A stretch of 64,000 bases of DNA from Flavobacterium sp. 9 (GTDB lineage Bacteria > Bacteroidota > Bacteroidia > Flavobacteriales > Flavobacteriaceae): the NCBI RefSeq assembly GCF_002754195.1, contig NZ_PEEU01000001.1:6076001-6140000 (forward strand), given 5' to 3'. Shown here in pieces: positions 1 to 8,637 of the stretch. Within the stretch, counting starts at the first letter, position 1. The number at the start of each line of letters is the position of its first letter. The notes beneath the pieces are model-generated. The model made no database searches, was not told the DNA's origin, and saw only the letters and a list, made by a program, of their open reading frames with translations. Position numbers and translations under genes: made by a program.

Positions 1-1
1 A

Positions 2-1057
2 TCAATTGATGAATTACAAAATGGTGATTTAACCTGGGAAAAACAATATGAAACTAACATTGGTTTAGACTTAGGAATGTTTAACAACAGAGTACAATTT
101 GTAACTGATGTTTATACTCGTAATGCCTTTGATTTGGTTGATTTTGTGACAACTTCTGGTGTTGGAGGAGAAAGTATCAAGCAAGGTAATAATGCTGATA
201 TGAGAACTAAAGGTCTTGAAGTAGGTTTCACGACTCAAAATATTGTAACCAAAAATTTTAAATGGTCGACAACACTTAATTTCTCTGTTTATGATCAAAA
301 AATCACAAAATTACAGAACAAACCATCTGCTTTTAGCTTAGTAAACGGAAACGGTGGAAATGCATTAGGATCTCCTAGAAATTCAATTTATTCTTATGAA
401 TTCACAGGATTAAATAATCAGGGATTACCAACTTTCAAATTGCAGGATGGAGCTGAGAATAATATGACAGATGCAGATTTTCAAGACACAAAAGACGTAA
501 CTAAATATTTGAAATATGAAGGTTCTATTGAGCCAAATAAATCTATAGGTTTAGCGAATACTTTTACTTATAAAAACTGGTCATTATATGTATTTATTGT
601 TGGTTCAGGAGGAAATAAAGTTCGTTTGAATCCTGTTTATGACAGCGTTTATGATGATTTGACAGTATTTACAAAAGACTTCACTAATCGTTGGATAAAT
701 CCTGGAGATGAAAATATTACAAATGTTCCGGTTATCGCAGACAAAAGATTGATTGAAAATAATGGAGGAGAACGTACGTTAGCAAAAGCTTACAATACTT
801 ATAATTATTCCGATGTTAGAATTGCTGATGGTGATTTCGTGAGATTGAAAAATATCTCATTAGGTTGGGAATTCCCTAAGGATTTCAAGAGAAAATTAGG
901 AGTTAGCACATTTACATTAAAAGGATCAGCAGTAAACCCTTGGTTGATTTATTCAGATAAGAGACTTAACGGTCAGGATCCTGAATTCCGTAATACAGGA
1001 GGTGTAGCTTTCCCAATTACATCACAATATACATTCGCCATAAACCTTTCATTTTAA
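2..1057 (+). CDS. SusC/RagA-type TonB-linked outer-membrane receptor, C-terminal part
   Basis: This is the 3' end of a large TonB-dependent receptor whose start lies before the window; the frame is open from base 2. About 350 residues remain, all from the outer-membrane beta-barrel, with alternating aromatic/hydrophobic strands and long polar loops. The C-terminus YTFAINLSF ends in Phe, the usual last barrel strand recognised for outer-membrane insertion. The segment before it (FVRLKNISLGWEFP, then a strand with a GSAVNPWLIY motif) is characteristic of SusC/RagA proteins. A SusD gene follows 11 bases downstream, so the two should form the import pair that captures and moves a glycan or peptide across the outer membrane. 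The substrate cannot be told from this part. Confidence 0.93.
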   Translation, partial: SIDELQNGDLTWEKQYETNIGLDLGMFNNRVQFVTDVYTRNAFDLVDFVTTSGVGGESIKQGNNADMRTKGLEVGFTTQNIVTKNFKWSTTLNFSVYDQKITKLQNKPSAFSLVNGNGGNALGSPRNSIYSYEFTGLNNQGLPTFKLQDGAENNMTDADFQDTKDVTKYLKYEGSIEPNKSIGLANTFTYKNWSLYVFIVGSGGNKVRLNPVYDSVYDDLTVFTKDFTNRWINPGDENITNVPVIADKRLIENNGGERTLAKAYNTYNYSDVRIADGDFVRLKNISLGWEFPKDFKRKLGVSTFTLKGSAVNPWLIYSDKRLNGQDPEFRNTGGVAFPITSQYTFAINLSF

Positions 1058-1068
1058 TATAATTGATT

Positions 1069-2574
1069 ATGAAAAATATAAAAATAGCTTTATCACTATT
1101 AATACTTGTTGGTTTTAGTAGTTGCGATGATTTCCTTTCGGAAACTCCAGATAACAGATTACAGATTGACACACCAGAAAAAATATCAGAATTATTGACA
1201 GACGCATATCCGGACGGTACTTATATCGATATTGCCGAAACGATGACTGATAACGTATCTGATAATAAAAGTTCGCTTGTAAATATAAATAATGCTCAAA
1301 ACTACAATTGGGAATTACAGGATGATCAAACCGGTAGAGATACTCAGGGATTTTACTGGAACGCGGCATATAAAGCAATCGCAACAGCAAATCAGGCATT
1401 AGCATCTATAAAAGAACTTGGAAACACGCCTAATCTAAACCCTCAAAAGGGTGAAGCATTGCTTGCAAGAGCTTATGCTCATTTTATGTTGGTTTCAATA
1501 TGGTCTAATCGTTACAATCCGGCTACTGCAGGAACTGATTTAGGAATTCCTTATGTAACAGAGCCTGAAAAAGCTTTAATTGTAAACTACAAACGTAATT
1601 CAGTAAAAGAAGTTTTTGATCTAATTCAGGCAGATATTGAAGAAGGATTAAAATATGTTACTAATGATTACAGAACTGATTATTTAAAATATCACTTTAA
1701 TAAAGAAGCAGCAAAAGCTTTTGCAGCAAGATTTTATACTGCAAAAGGGGATTGGAGACGTGTATTGGAACTTACAGACGGATTAGGAAATAAACCAGTT
1801 GGAAAACTTAGAGACTGGGTTGCTTATAACTCTTATGATTTCCCCAATAAACCAATCGAATATGCAAAGAATACACATGTTACAAACCTATTAATAGGAT
1901 CTCCAAGTTCAATTTGCGGAAGAGCAACAACTTCAAACAGATTTGCTTTTACAAGAGCAAACGAAAGAGATCAGATACTTGGCAGCGATACTAATATATT
2001 CAATAAAGATTGGTTAATTGATATTTCAATTCAAGGAGCGAGCGGAGCAAATGTGGCTGTATATAAATTTAATGAGTATTTTAAATATACAAATGTAACG
2101 GCACAAATTGGTCTTCCATTTACAGGAGTTGTACTTTTTTCAAACGACGAAATGTTCTTAAATCGTATCGAAGCTCACGTTATGACAAATCAATTGGATG
2201 TTGCTACAGCAGAGTTAGAATATTTTCTGGGAACCAGAACAGATGGATATGACAGCGCTACAGATGTGTTGACCAAAGAAATGGTGTTAGAAAAATATCC
2301 GGTTGTTGCTAATGAATATACACCTTTTTATTCTTTAACTCCAGAGCAAACTTCTTTTATCAAAGCAATTACAGAAGCAAGAAGAAGAGAGTTTTTACAC
2401 GAAGGACTAAGATGGTTTGATATCAAGAGATTTAATCTGGTTGTAGTACACAATACTTATAATCCACAAGGACAGATAACTAAGAATAATATCTTAGTTA
2501 AAGATGACAAGCGTCGTGCGGTACAAATACCACTAAATGCATCTAATAATGGAATTGAACTAAATCCGAGATAA
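1069..2574 (+). CDS. SusD/RagB-family surface lipoprotein
   Basis: This is the substrate-capturing lid lipoprotein that works with the SusC receptor encoded just upstream. The signal peptide ends in a lipobox (GFSSC, Cys19) followed by Asp-Asp, fitting lipoprotein export to the outer membrane. The body is helical with TPR-like pairs (for example GEALLARAYAHFMLVSIWS), and the C-terminal stretch EARRREFLHEGLRWFDIKR is a hallmark of SusD/RagB proteins. The start chosen is the ATG at 1069; a TTG two codons upstream is in frame but less likely. At 501 residues the length is normal. It lies in one operon with the SusC end and the two lipoprotein genes that follow. Confidence 0.95.
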   Translation: MKNIKIALSLLILVGFSSCDDFLSETPDNRLQIDTPEKISELLTDAYPDGTYIDIAETMTDNVSDNKSSLVNINNAQNYNWELQDDQTGRDTQGFYWNAAYKAIATANQALASIKELGNTPNLNPQKGEALLARAYAHFMLVSIWSNRYNPATAGTDLGIPYVTEPEKALIVNYKRNSVKEVFDLIQADIEEGLKYVTNDYRTDYLKYHFNKEAAKAFAARFYTAKGDWRRVLELTDGLGNKPVGKLRDWVAYNSYDFPNKPIEYAKNTHVTNLLIGSPSSICGRATTSNRFAFTRANERDQILGSDTNIFNKDWLIDISIQGASGANVAVYKFNEYFKYTNVTAQIGLPFTGVVLFSNDEMFLNRIEAHVMTNQLDVATAELEYFLGTRTDGYDSATDVLTKEMVLEKYPVVANEYTPFYSLTPEQTSFIKAITEARRREFLHEGLRWFDIKRFNLVVVHNTYNPQGQITKNNILVKDDKRRAVQIPLNASNNGIELNPR

Positions 2575-2591
2575 ATTTAATTTAAGCGATT

Positions 2592-3455
2592 ATGAAATTA
2601 ATTAAACAATATAAAAATATAGTACTGGCTGTTGGTTTATTGACACTTGCATCTTGTTCTCAGGAAGATCAGCCGAAGGAAAGTTTATTGGATTTTACTC
2701 CAAAAGTAAAAACTGATTTAGACAAATGGATTGATCAAAACTATATCGATCCTTATAATATAAGTGTGCAATATGAGTGGAATCAAAATGTTGTCGATAA
2801 TAATAGATTTTTATTTCCGCCAGAGGTTGACAAAGTACAACCAGCATTAGAAATAATCAAAAAAATATGGATCGATAGTTATACAACAATCGGAGGAAAA
2901 GATTTCGTTAAGATCATTGCACCTAGAGATTTTGTTTTGGTTGGAGGCGTAAATGTGAATCCTGATGATGTTTCAAACACCTTAGGTTTAGCCGAAGGAG
3001 GAAAGAGAATTTCTCTTTTTCAGGTTGATTATGTAGATAAGAAAAACCGTGAAAGTGTAACAGAATTTGTTCATACAATTCAGCATGAATATGTACATAT
3101 TTTAAATCAAACTAAAATTTTTGATGTAGAAGCCTGGGCAAAAATAACACCTAAAGATTATACCTCAGATCCGTTTAGTATTTCAGATGGTGAAGCTCAG
3201 GAACTTGGTTTTATAAGCGCATATGCAAGATCAAATTATACAGAAGATTTTGCAGAAACAGCAGCAATAATTTTGCTTAGTTCAAAAGAAGAGTATGCGG
3301 CATTGCTTGCAAGTATCGTAAATCCGGCTGGAGTTGATGCTATTAAGAAAAAAGAAGCGCTTGTAGTTCAATACTATAGAGATGCTTTTAATATAGATTT
3401 TTATGAGCTAAGAGACGAAGCACAGAAGAATACAACAGATGTTCTAAATGATTAA
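2592..3455 (+). CDS. SusCD-associated zinc-metallohydrolase-like lipoprotein
   Basis: This 287-residue lipoprotein has a lipobox (LASC, Cys22) and a zinc-hydrolase motif HEYVH at about residues 165-169, inside FVHTIQHEYVHILNQ. Lipoproteins with a HExxH motif encoded beside SusC/SusD pairs are a recognised Bacteroidota family (substrate import-associated zinc metallohydrolase lipoprotein). A downstream acidic stretch (EDFAETAAIILLS) may supply the third zinc ligand. It starts 17 bases after susD and is followed 21 bases later by a DUF4302 gene. The role in processing an imported peptide or protein is inferred from the motif and neighbours; the substrate is unknown. Confidence 0.85.
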   Translation: MKLIKQYKNIVLAVGLLTLASCSQEDQPKESLLDFTPKVKTDLDKWIDQNYIDPYNISVQYEWNQNVVDNNRFLFPPEVDKVQPALEIIKKIWIDSYTTIGGKDFVKIIAPRDFVLVGGVNVNPDDVSNTLGLAEGGKRISLFQVDYVDKKNRESVTEFVHTIQHEYVHILNQTKIFDVEAWAKITPKDYTSDPFSISDGEAQELGFISAYARSNYTEDFAETAAIILLSSKEEYAALLASIVNPAGVDAIKKKEALVVQYYRDAFNIDFYELRDEAQKNTTDVLND

Positions 3456-3476
3456 AAATTTAACAAAAGAAAAATT

Positions 3477-4808
3477 ATGAAAACTAAAAATATATTTAAG
3501 TATTTGTTGCTCATTATTTTGATGTTGCAAGTAAATAGTTGTGTGAGCACAGATGCCGAACAAAAGTTTGACGATACGCCAACGGAGCGATTAAACAAGC
3601 AAAAAAAGGAACTTAATGATTTATTACTTTCTGCAGATCAGGGATGGAAAGTAGTCTATTATACAGATGATAATCAATTAGGAGGATTTACACATTTGAT
3701 TAAATTCCAGCCTAATGGAAAAGTAACTATGGCTTCTGATTTTGATGAAGATACAAAGAAACATGATAGTCAGTATGAAATTCAATTAGGAAGTACTGTA
3801 AGTGTGGTTTTTACGACAAAAAATAAAATTCATTTATTGTCAGACTCTGGTAATTCACCACTTGCTCCGGGAAGAGGCTTTTTAGGTGATTTTCAGTTTT
3901 TATTTTATGGAGTAGAAAATGAAGACCTTGTTTTCAGAACCAATAGAACTGTAAAAGAAGTTCGTTTTGTAAAAGCAACAGCTCAAGATTGGGATGATTT
4001 GGCAGGAAACACTATCATGAACAAAAACCTGACAGGTGATATTAATAGCCCGTTATTCAGAACGCTTGAAACTACAGATGGAACAACAGTTAAAAAATAC
4101 GAGCTTAACTTTAATCCAGTAGTTCGATTTGGAACAGCATCTCCTTTAGAAGAAGGAAATGCCGAAACACTTAAATTGGCAGTTGCTTATACACCAACTG
4201 GAATAACTGTAAAGCCTGCAGTTACTGTTGGATCACAAAAATTATCAGTTTTCGCTTATAATGCGACTGATAATAACTTTGTAGCAACAGGAACAAGCGG
4301 AGCAAAAGCTACTATTCAATTTACAAATGCACCACCAAGATTAACAGATGATTACAAACTGTTTTTAGAAGGCGGAGGACAAATTACAATAGGATATATA
4401 GCTGCGAATTTAGCCAATGCCGGTACCAACTCGCCTTATGCTAAAGCAATATTAGCGCAGGTAAATGCTAGTTTGCCTGCAAATCAAAAAATTGCAAGAG
4501 TTCAGATAGCTTTTAATGATCCATTGAATGGTAACTACATTGCGTATACATTTACTGGAGGAAAAGGACCGATCTATCACTTTTTCACAACTACTGAAGA
4601 TGCGGTAAATAAGACGATTATCTTAACCAATGACGGTTGGACAGCCTCTGCGGCGACAAGAGCATTTTTAAAAATCTTAGATGATGAGATTACTAATCCT
4701 AAAGGATTATATATTAAAAAAGAATCGTTTACAATCTTCTATACGAATGTTATTTACACTTATGCAAGTGCAGCAGCACCGTTTAGATTAACAAACTACA
4801 AGTTTTAA
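3477..4808 (+). CDS. DUF4302-type lipoprotein of the SusCD locus
   Basis: This 443-residue secreted lipoprotein has a lipobox ending at Cys22 (VNSC). The early part contains RLNKQKKELNDLLLSADQGWKVVYYTD, and a later beta-rich part has FQPNGKVTMASDF, the pattern of Bacteroidota DUF4302 proteins. These are encoded with SusC, SusD and HExxH lipoproteins, and the same order occurs here. No catalytic motif is visible; it may be a surface-exposed accessory or binding protein. It is the last gene of the operon, followed by a strong terminator about 40 bases downstream. Confidence 0.8.
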   Translation: MKTKNIFKYLLLIILMLQVNSCVSTDAEQKFDDTPTERLNKQKKELNDLLLSADQGWKVVYYTDDNQLGGFTHLIKFQPNGKVTMASDFDEDTKKHDSQYEIQLGSTVSVVFTTKNKIHLLSDSGNSPLAPGRGFLGDFQFLFYGVENEDLVFRTNRTVKEVRFVKATAQDWDDLAGNTIMNKNLTGDINSPLFRTLETTDGTTVKKYELNFNPVVRFGTASPLEEGNAETLKLAVAYTPTGITVKPAVTVGSQKLSVFAYNATDNNFVATGTSGAKATIQFTNAPPRLTDDYKLFLEGGGQITIGYIAANLANAGTNSPYAKAILAQVNASLPANQKIARVQIAFNDPLNGNYIAYTFTGGKGPIYHFFTTTEDAVNKTIILTNDGWTASAATRAFLKILDDEITNPKGLYIKKESFTIFYTNVIYTYASAAAPFRLTNYKF

Positions 4809-4845
4809 AAGAAGAGTTTTTTTTAGTTTTGTTTTTAATTTTGGA

Positions 4846-4878
4846 AAAAAAGCGGCTCCAATCGAGCCGTTTTTTTTA
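4846..4878 (+). terminator. Rho-independent terminator of the SusCD operon
   Basis: CGGCTC (4853-4858) pairs with GAGCCG (4864-4869) around a five-base loop, followed by eight T. It lies about 40 bases after the DUF4302 gene. Confidence 0.85.
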
Positions 4879-5018
4879 AAACAAAGTCAATTTTAAGAAC
4901 ATAATTAATTTGCTTTTTTGTCTGTATATCAAAAAATAATGAATCCATTTATTGTTACGTCTGAAACTCAACAGACATAAAATGATTGAGAATACAAATA
5001 TTAAACAACTGAATTATT

Positions 5019-5219
5019 ATGTTAGAAAAAATTTTAAACCTTAGAGGAGTTGAAGTACTTAGTATTAGTGAACAAAAAAATGTAATGGGCAGCGGAACTG
5101 TGAGATGTACAATTCCTTGGACTCCATTTCCTTATAACGGACCATGTATTATGGAACCACAAATCTTTCCGGTTGAGCCAATATGCAAAGCAACAATCGA
5201 TGGTATAGAATGCTTGTAA
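5019..5219 (+). CDS. Small Cys-containing secreted peptide precursor (bacteriocin-like)
   Basis: This 66-residue peptide has two halves. Residues 1-26 look like a leader, with a pattern of Leu, Val-Glu, Leu-Ser and Gln-Lys-Asn ending in Gly-Ser-Gly. The remaining core is rich in Pro and aromatic residues and has four Cys. The leader closely resembles that of another peptide in this window at 31746-31952 (shared pattern NL..VE.LS...QKN..G). Flavobacteria encode many such double-Gly-type precursors, annotated as bacteriocin-like or natural-product precursors, which are exported by peptidase-containing ABC transporters. No transporter or modifying enzyme is encoded nearby. The gene stands alone with its own terminator. 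Its activity is unknown. Confidence 0.65.
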   Translation: MLEKILNLRGVEVLSISEQKNVMGSGTVRCTIPWTPFPYNGPCIMEPQIFPVEPICKATIDGIECL

Positions 5220-5236
5220 TAAAGTTATTTCTTTTA

Positions 5237-5269
5237 GAACCGTTTCACAATTCGTGAAACGGTTTTTTT
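5237..5269 (+). terminator. Terminator of the small peptide gene
   Basis: GAACCGTTTCAC and GTGAAACGGTT form a long stem with a short loop, followed by a T run. It starts 18 bases after the stop codon of the peptide gene. Confidence 0.88.
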
Positions 5270-5344
5270 ATTCTTTTTCATTTTAAAGAAGCGTTCTTCT
5301 TCATAAAATATACTATTGTTATTTTTTTAAAAAGGGAATTATCA

Positions 5345-5352
5345 TATATTTG
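5345..5352 (+). promoter_or_regulatory. Candidate -7 promoter element for the fabG transcript
   Basis: TATATTTG matches the Bacteroidota -7 consensus TAnnTTTG. A TTG at 5316-5318 could be the -33 element, but the 26-base spacing is longer than usual. Transcription would start near 5358, right at the beginning of the structured RNA element. Confidence 0.5.
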
Positions 5353-5363
5353 GCAAGTCATTC

Positions 5364-5452
5364 ATAGCCCTGATAGAAGTGGTATCCTTTTAATGGTTTT
5401 TTTGCCAGAAAAAGATACAAGCGTCCCGAGGCTTCGGGAGCAGGAATAGCTA
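5364..5452 (+). ncRNA. Structured leader RNA, three-way-junction type, upstream of fabG
   Basis: The sequence folds into three stems. The closing stem pairs AGC and CCTG (from 5366) with CAGG and GCT (up to 5451). The second pairs GTATC (5382-5386) with GATAC (about 5414-5418). The third is TCCCGAGGCTTCGGGA (about 5424-5439). A second copy with the same architecture and the shared core GATAGARGYGGTATC lies at 23641-23760 before hisB. It resembles a repeated flavobacterial RNA motif, possibly the one catalogued as Flavo-1, but that name is from memory and was not verified. It ends about 28 bases before fabG. Confidence 0.55.
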
Positions 5453-5480
5453 CAAACAATTATTAAAATTAATTTTGAAT

Positions 5481-6227
5481 ATGAAATTACTAGAAGGAAA
5501 AGTTGCCATCATTACGGGCGCTAGTCGTGGAATTGGAAGAGGAATCGCTGAAGTTTTTGCTAAACATGGTGCAAACGTTGCTTTTACATACAGCTCATCT
5601 GTAGCATCTGCAGAAGCGTTGGAAGCTGAGTTGAACAGTTTAGGAGTTAAAGCAAAAGGATACCAGTCAAATGCGGCCGATTTTAATGAAGCACAAACTT
5701 TTGTTGACGCTGTTTTGGCTGATTTTGGAACAGTTGATATTTTGATTAACAACGCTGGAATTACAAAAGATAACCTATTAATGCGTATGTCTGAGGCTGA
5801 TTTTGACCAGGTTATTGATGTCAATTTGAAGTCAGTATTTAATATGACAAAAGCAATTCAAAGAACTTTCCTGAAACAACGTGCAGGTTCTATCATCAAT
5901 ATTAGTTCAGTTGTTGGAGTATCAGGAAACGCAGGACAAACTAACTATGCAGCATCTAAAGCTGGTGCAATTGGTTTTACAAAATCAGTAGCATTAGAAT
6001 TAGGTTCTCGTAATATTCGTTGTAATGCAATTGCTCCAGGATTTATCGAAACTGAAATGACAGCAAAATTGCCGGAAGATGTAGTAAAAGGATGGAGAGA
6101 AGGAATTCCGTTGAAACGCGGAGGAACAGTAGAAGATGTGGCAAATGCTTGTCTTTTCCTTGCTTCAGATATGAGTGCATACGTTACAGGACAAGTCCTT
6201 AATGTTTGCGGAGGAATGTTGACATAA
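5481..6227 (+). CDS. fabG: 3-oxoacyl-[acyl-carrier-protein] reductase
   Basis: This is a 248-residue short-chain dehydrogenase that reduces 3-oxoacyl-ACP with NADPH in fatty-acid elongation in the cytosol. The cofactor motif TGASRGIG is at residues 12-19, the structural NNAG at 90-93, and the catalytic Ser at 142/143, Tyr156 and Lys160 (YAASK) are in place. The C-terminal part (IAPGFIETEMT, then YVTGQVLNVCGGM) is typical of FabG. The ATG at 5481 is preferred over an in-frame TTG two codons earlier. It is transcribed behind a structured RNA leader and precedes a von Willebrand A protein, with no other fatty-acid genes nearby. Confidence 0.94.
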   Translation: MKLLEGKVAIITGASRGIGRGIAEVFAKHGANVAFTYSSSVASAEALEAELNSLGVKAKGYQSNAADFNEAQTFVDAVLADFGTVDILINNAGITKDNLLMRMSEADFDQVIDVNLKSVFNMTKAIQRTFLKQRAGSIINISSVVGVSGNAGQTNYAASKAGAIGFTKSVALELGSRNIRCNAIAPGFIETEMTAKLPEDVVKGWREGIPLKRGGTVEDVANACLFLASDMSAYVTGQVLNVCGGMLT

Positions 6228-6334
6228 GGAACTATCCCGAAGGTTCTGGACTGAGTTGCAAAGGTTCAAAGGTTCAAAGGCTTTATTTTGAGATCTTTGA
6301 ATTATTAAATATTCCCAATCACTAAACTATAATT

Positions 6335-8362
6335 ATGACTACAAACACGATACTATTATTATTGCTTTCATTAGTAATAGCGGGAGGTTTGTCGTATTTT
6401 CAATATTTTTTTAAAGCCAAAAACAAATCCAATGTGATTTGGTTTTTGGCTTTTTTACGTTTTTTAGCCATCTTCGGGTTATTAGTCTTATTGATAAATC
6501 CAATAATGACCAAGAATTCACTCGAAATAACCAAAACACCATTAGCAATTGCGGTAGATAATTCGAGTTCGATTTCGGTTTTGAAATCAGATAAGAAAGT
6601 TGCTGAATTGTATCAGAAATTAATTTCGAATCCTGCACTTCAGGAAAAATTCGAAATTCAATCTTACCAATTTGATGTAGATTTTAAACCGTTGGATAAA
6701 TTTGATTTTAAAGGAAAACAAACCAACTTAGACGAAGTAGCTAAAAATCTAAAAAGCATCAACAAAAATCTGATTTTTCCAACGGTTGTAATTACAGACG
6801 GAAATCAAACTACAGGAAACGATTATGTATATCGATTTGATCCTGTCAATAAAGTTTATCCTTTGGTTGTGGGAGATACAACCACTTTTCTTGATTTAAA
6901 AATCAATCAGCTTAACGTAAATAAATACGCTTTTCATAAAAATAAATTTCCCGTTGAAGTTTTTCTTCAATATTCAGGAGATAAAACCACAAATGCCGAT
7001 TTTACAATTGTGCAGGGAAATTCGGTTGTAGCCAAAGAGAAAGTTTCTTTTTCTCCTTCTAAAAAAACAGCTACTTTAAATTTGCTTTTACCCGCAGATA
7101 AAGTTGGATTGCAAATTTTTAAAGCTAGTATTTCATCAGGAACAAAAGAGAAAAACAGTTATAATAACGTAAAGAATTTTGCTGTCGAAGTCATTGATCA
7201 AAAGTCAACAATTGCGATTGTTTCGGCTATAAATCATCCGGATATCGCTGCATTAAAACGTGCAATTGAAGTTAATGCACAACGCAAAGTGATTTTGGTT
7301 AAACCAAATGATATTAGTCAATTACAAGATGTTTCTGTTTTAGTTTTATATCAACCAACAACAGCATTTAAAGCGATTTTTGATAATAATAAATTAGCAG
7401 GAACAAACACTTTTATAATCACAGGAAACAACACCGATTTTAATTTTCTAAACCAACAACAAAATAGTTTGGTTTTTAAAATGAGCGGACAAAGAGAAGA
7501 TTATTTATCCGAATTTCAATCGCAGTTTAATTTGTTTGCGATAGATAATATAGGTTTTGAAAATTTTCCGCCGTTGCAAAATTTATTCGGAACTGTTACT
7601 ACAAATGGGAATGTGTCTGTTTTACTTTCGTCAAAAATTAGAAATGTTTCTACAAATGCGCCTTTATTGGCTTTCGCCGAAAATCAAGGAAAAAGAACCG
7701 CTTTTCTTTTAGGAGAAAATAGCTGGAAATGGCGTTTGCAAAGTCATATCGACAATCAATCATTTGAAAAATATGATGTTTTTATTGATAAAATAATTCA
7801 ATATTTAGCCTCAACAACTTCAAGAAAATCACTTGTTGTAACACATGAAAGTTTCTATAATTCTGGAGAAGCAATTGTAATTAACGCGCAATACTTCAAT
7901 AAAAACTATGAATTTGACGAGAAAGCCAGATTAACAATTACAGTTACAAATGCTGAGACAAAGCAAGCTAAAAACTACGATTTACTAAAAGGAAACAATT
8001 CTTTCTCTGTAAATCTGGACGGTTTAGTTACAGGAAAATATAATTTTACAGTAAAAGAACTAAATACAAATACATCATATTCAAGTCATTTTGAGATTTT
8101 GGATTTTGATATCGAAAAACAATTCGTAAATCCGGATGTTACAAAACTAAAACAATTAGCGCTTCAAACCGGTGGAAAAGCATTCTTTGAAAATCAAGCC
8201 GATAATTTGATCAATACACTTCTTGAAAATAAAGAATACAAATCAATAGAGAAAAATATTTCAACCAAAACTCCATTAATTGATTGGGTTTGGTTGTTGA
8301 TTTTAATCGCAATTTTCTTGACAACTGAATGGTTTGTTAGAAAATATAATGGATTGCTTTAG
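6335..8362 (+). CDS. von Willebrand factor A-like membrane protein
   Basis: This 675-residue protein has two N-terminal membrane helices (about residues 5-24 and 34-55) and one near the C-terminus (about 648-667). A large middle part contains a VWA-like start with a MIDAS-type motif (DNSSS, residues 75-79) and VVITDGNQTTG further on. The topology, with paired N-terminal helices, a periplasmic body and a C-terminal anchor, is common to conserved VWA proteins of Bacteroidota. No enzymatic motif is visible; a metal-dependent protein-binding role in the envelope is inferred. It lies 107 bases after fabG, separated by low-complexity sequence with repeated AAAGGTTC words. Confidence 0.75.
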   Translation: MTTNTILLLLLSLVIAGGLSYFQYFFKAKNKSNVIWFLAFLRFLAIFGLLVLLINPIMTKNSLEITKTPLAIAVDNSSSISVLKSDKKVAELYQKLISNPALQEKFEIQSYQFDVDFKPLDKFDFKGKQTNLDEVAKNLKSINKNLIFPTVVITDGNQTTGNDYVYRFDPVNKVYPLVVGDTTTFLDLKINQLNVNKYAFHKNKFPVEVFLQYSGDKTTNADFTIVQGNSVVAKEKVSFSPSKKTATLNLLLPADKVGLQIFKASISSGTKEKNSYNNVKNFAVEVIDQKSTIAIVSAINHPDIAALKRAIEVNAQRKVILVKPNDISQLQDVSVLVLYQPTTAFKAIFDNNKLAGTNTFIITGNNTDFNFLNQQQNSLVFKMSGQREDYLSEFQSQFNLFAIDNIGFENFPPLQNLFGTVTTNGNVSVLLSSKIRNVSTNAPLLAFAENQGKRTAFLLGENSWKWRLQSHIDNQSFEKYDVFIDKIIQYLASTTSRKSLVVTHESFYNSGEAIVINAQYFNKNYEFDEKARLTITVTNAETKQAKNYDLLKGNNSFSVNLDGLVTGKYNFTVKELNTNTSYSSHFEILDFDIEKQFVNPDVTKLKQLALQTGGKAFFENQADNLINTLLENKEYKSIEKNISTKTPLIDWVWLLILIAIFLTTEWFVRKYNGLL

Positions 8363-8484
8363 AAAGGGGCAAAGGTTCAGAGGAACAAAGGCACAAAGTT
8401 TGTAATAATTAATTTGTTGTAGTGTTTTTTGCCACGACCCGAGCCTGAAAGAGCGAACAGACGAAGTAATTCCACAAATCTACA

Positions 8485-8590
8485 CGAATTTTATTGAATA
8501 GGCTCCAGCTTTAGTTGGAGAGAATTAATTACATAATAGTTTGGCTTTAGCCGAATATTGAAAATCGAATTTGGCTAAAACCATTAAAAT
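8485..8590. repeat. Intergenic repeat copy 1 (CTCCA..TTTAG..TGGAG / TTGGCTTTAGCC type)
   Basis: The unit starts with CGAATTTTATTGAATA, then an inverted repeat CTCCAGCTTTAGTTGGAG, then GGCTTTAGCC and its complement-like GGCTAAAACC. A second copy in the same order lies at 9471-9575, so the pair brackets the gene at 8638-9423. This pattern is a common non-coding repeat in flavobacterial genomes. Confidence 0.75.
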
Positions 8591-8637
8591 TATTTCTAAG
8601 AAACATTTAAATTAAGTAAAATCTAATTTTTTAATAT

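Noticed and set aside
1115..1405. Minus-strand frame inside the susD gene
   Set aside because: It is the shadow of a clear SusD gene on the other strand and has no protein-like features of its own.
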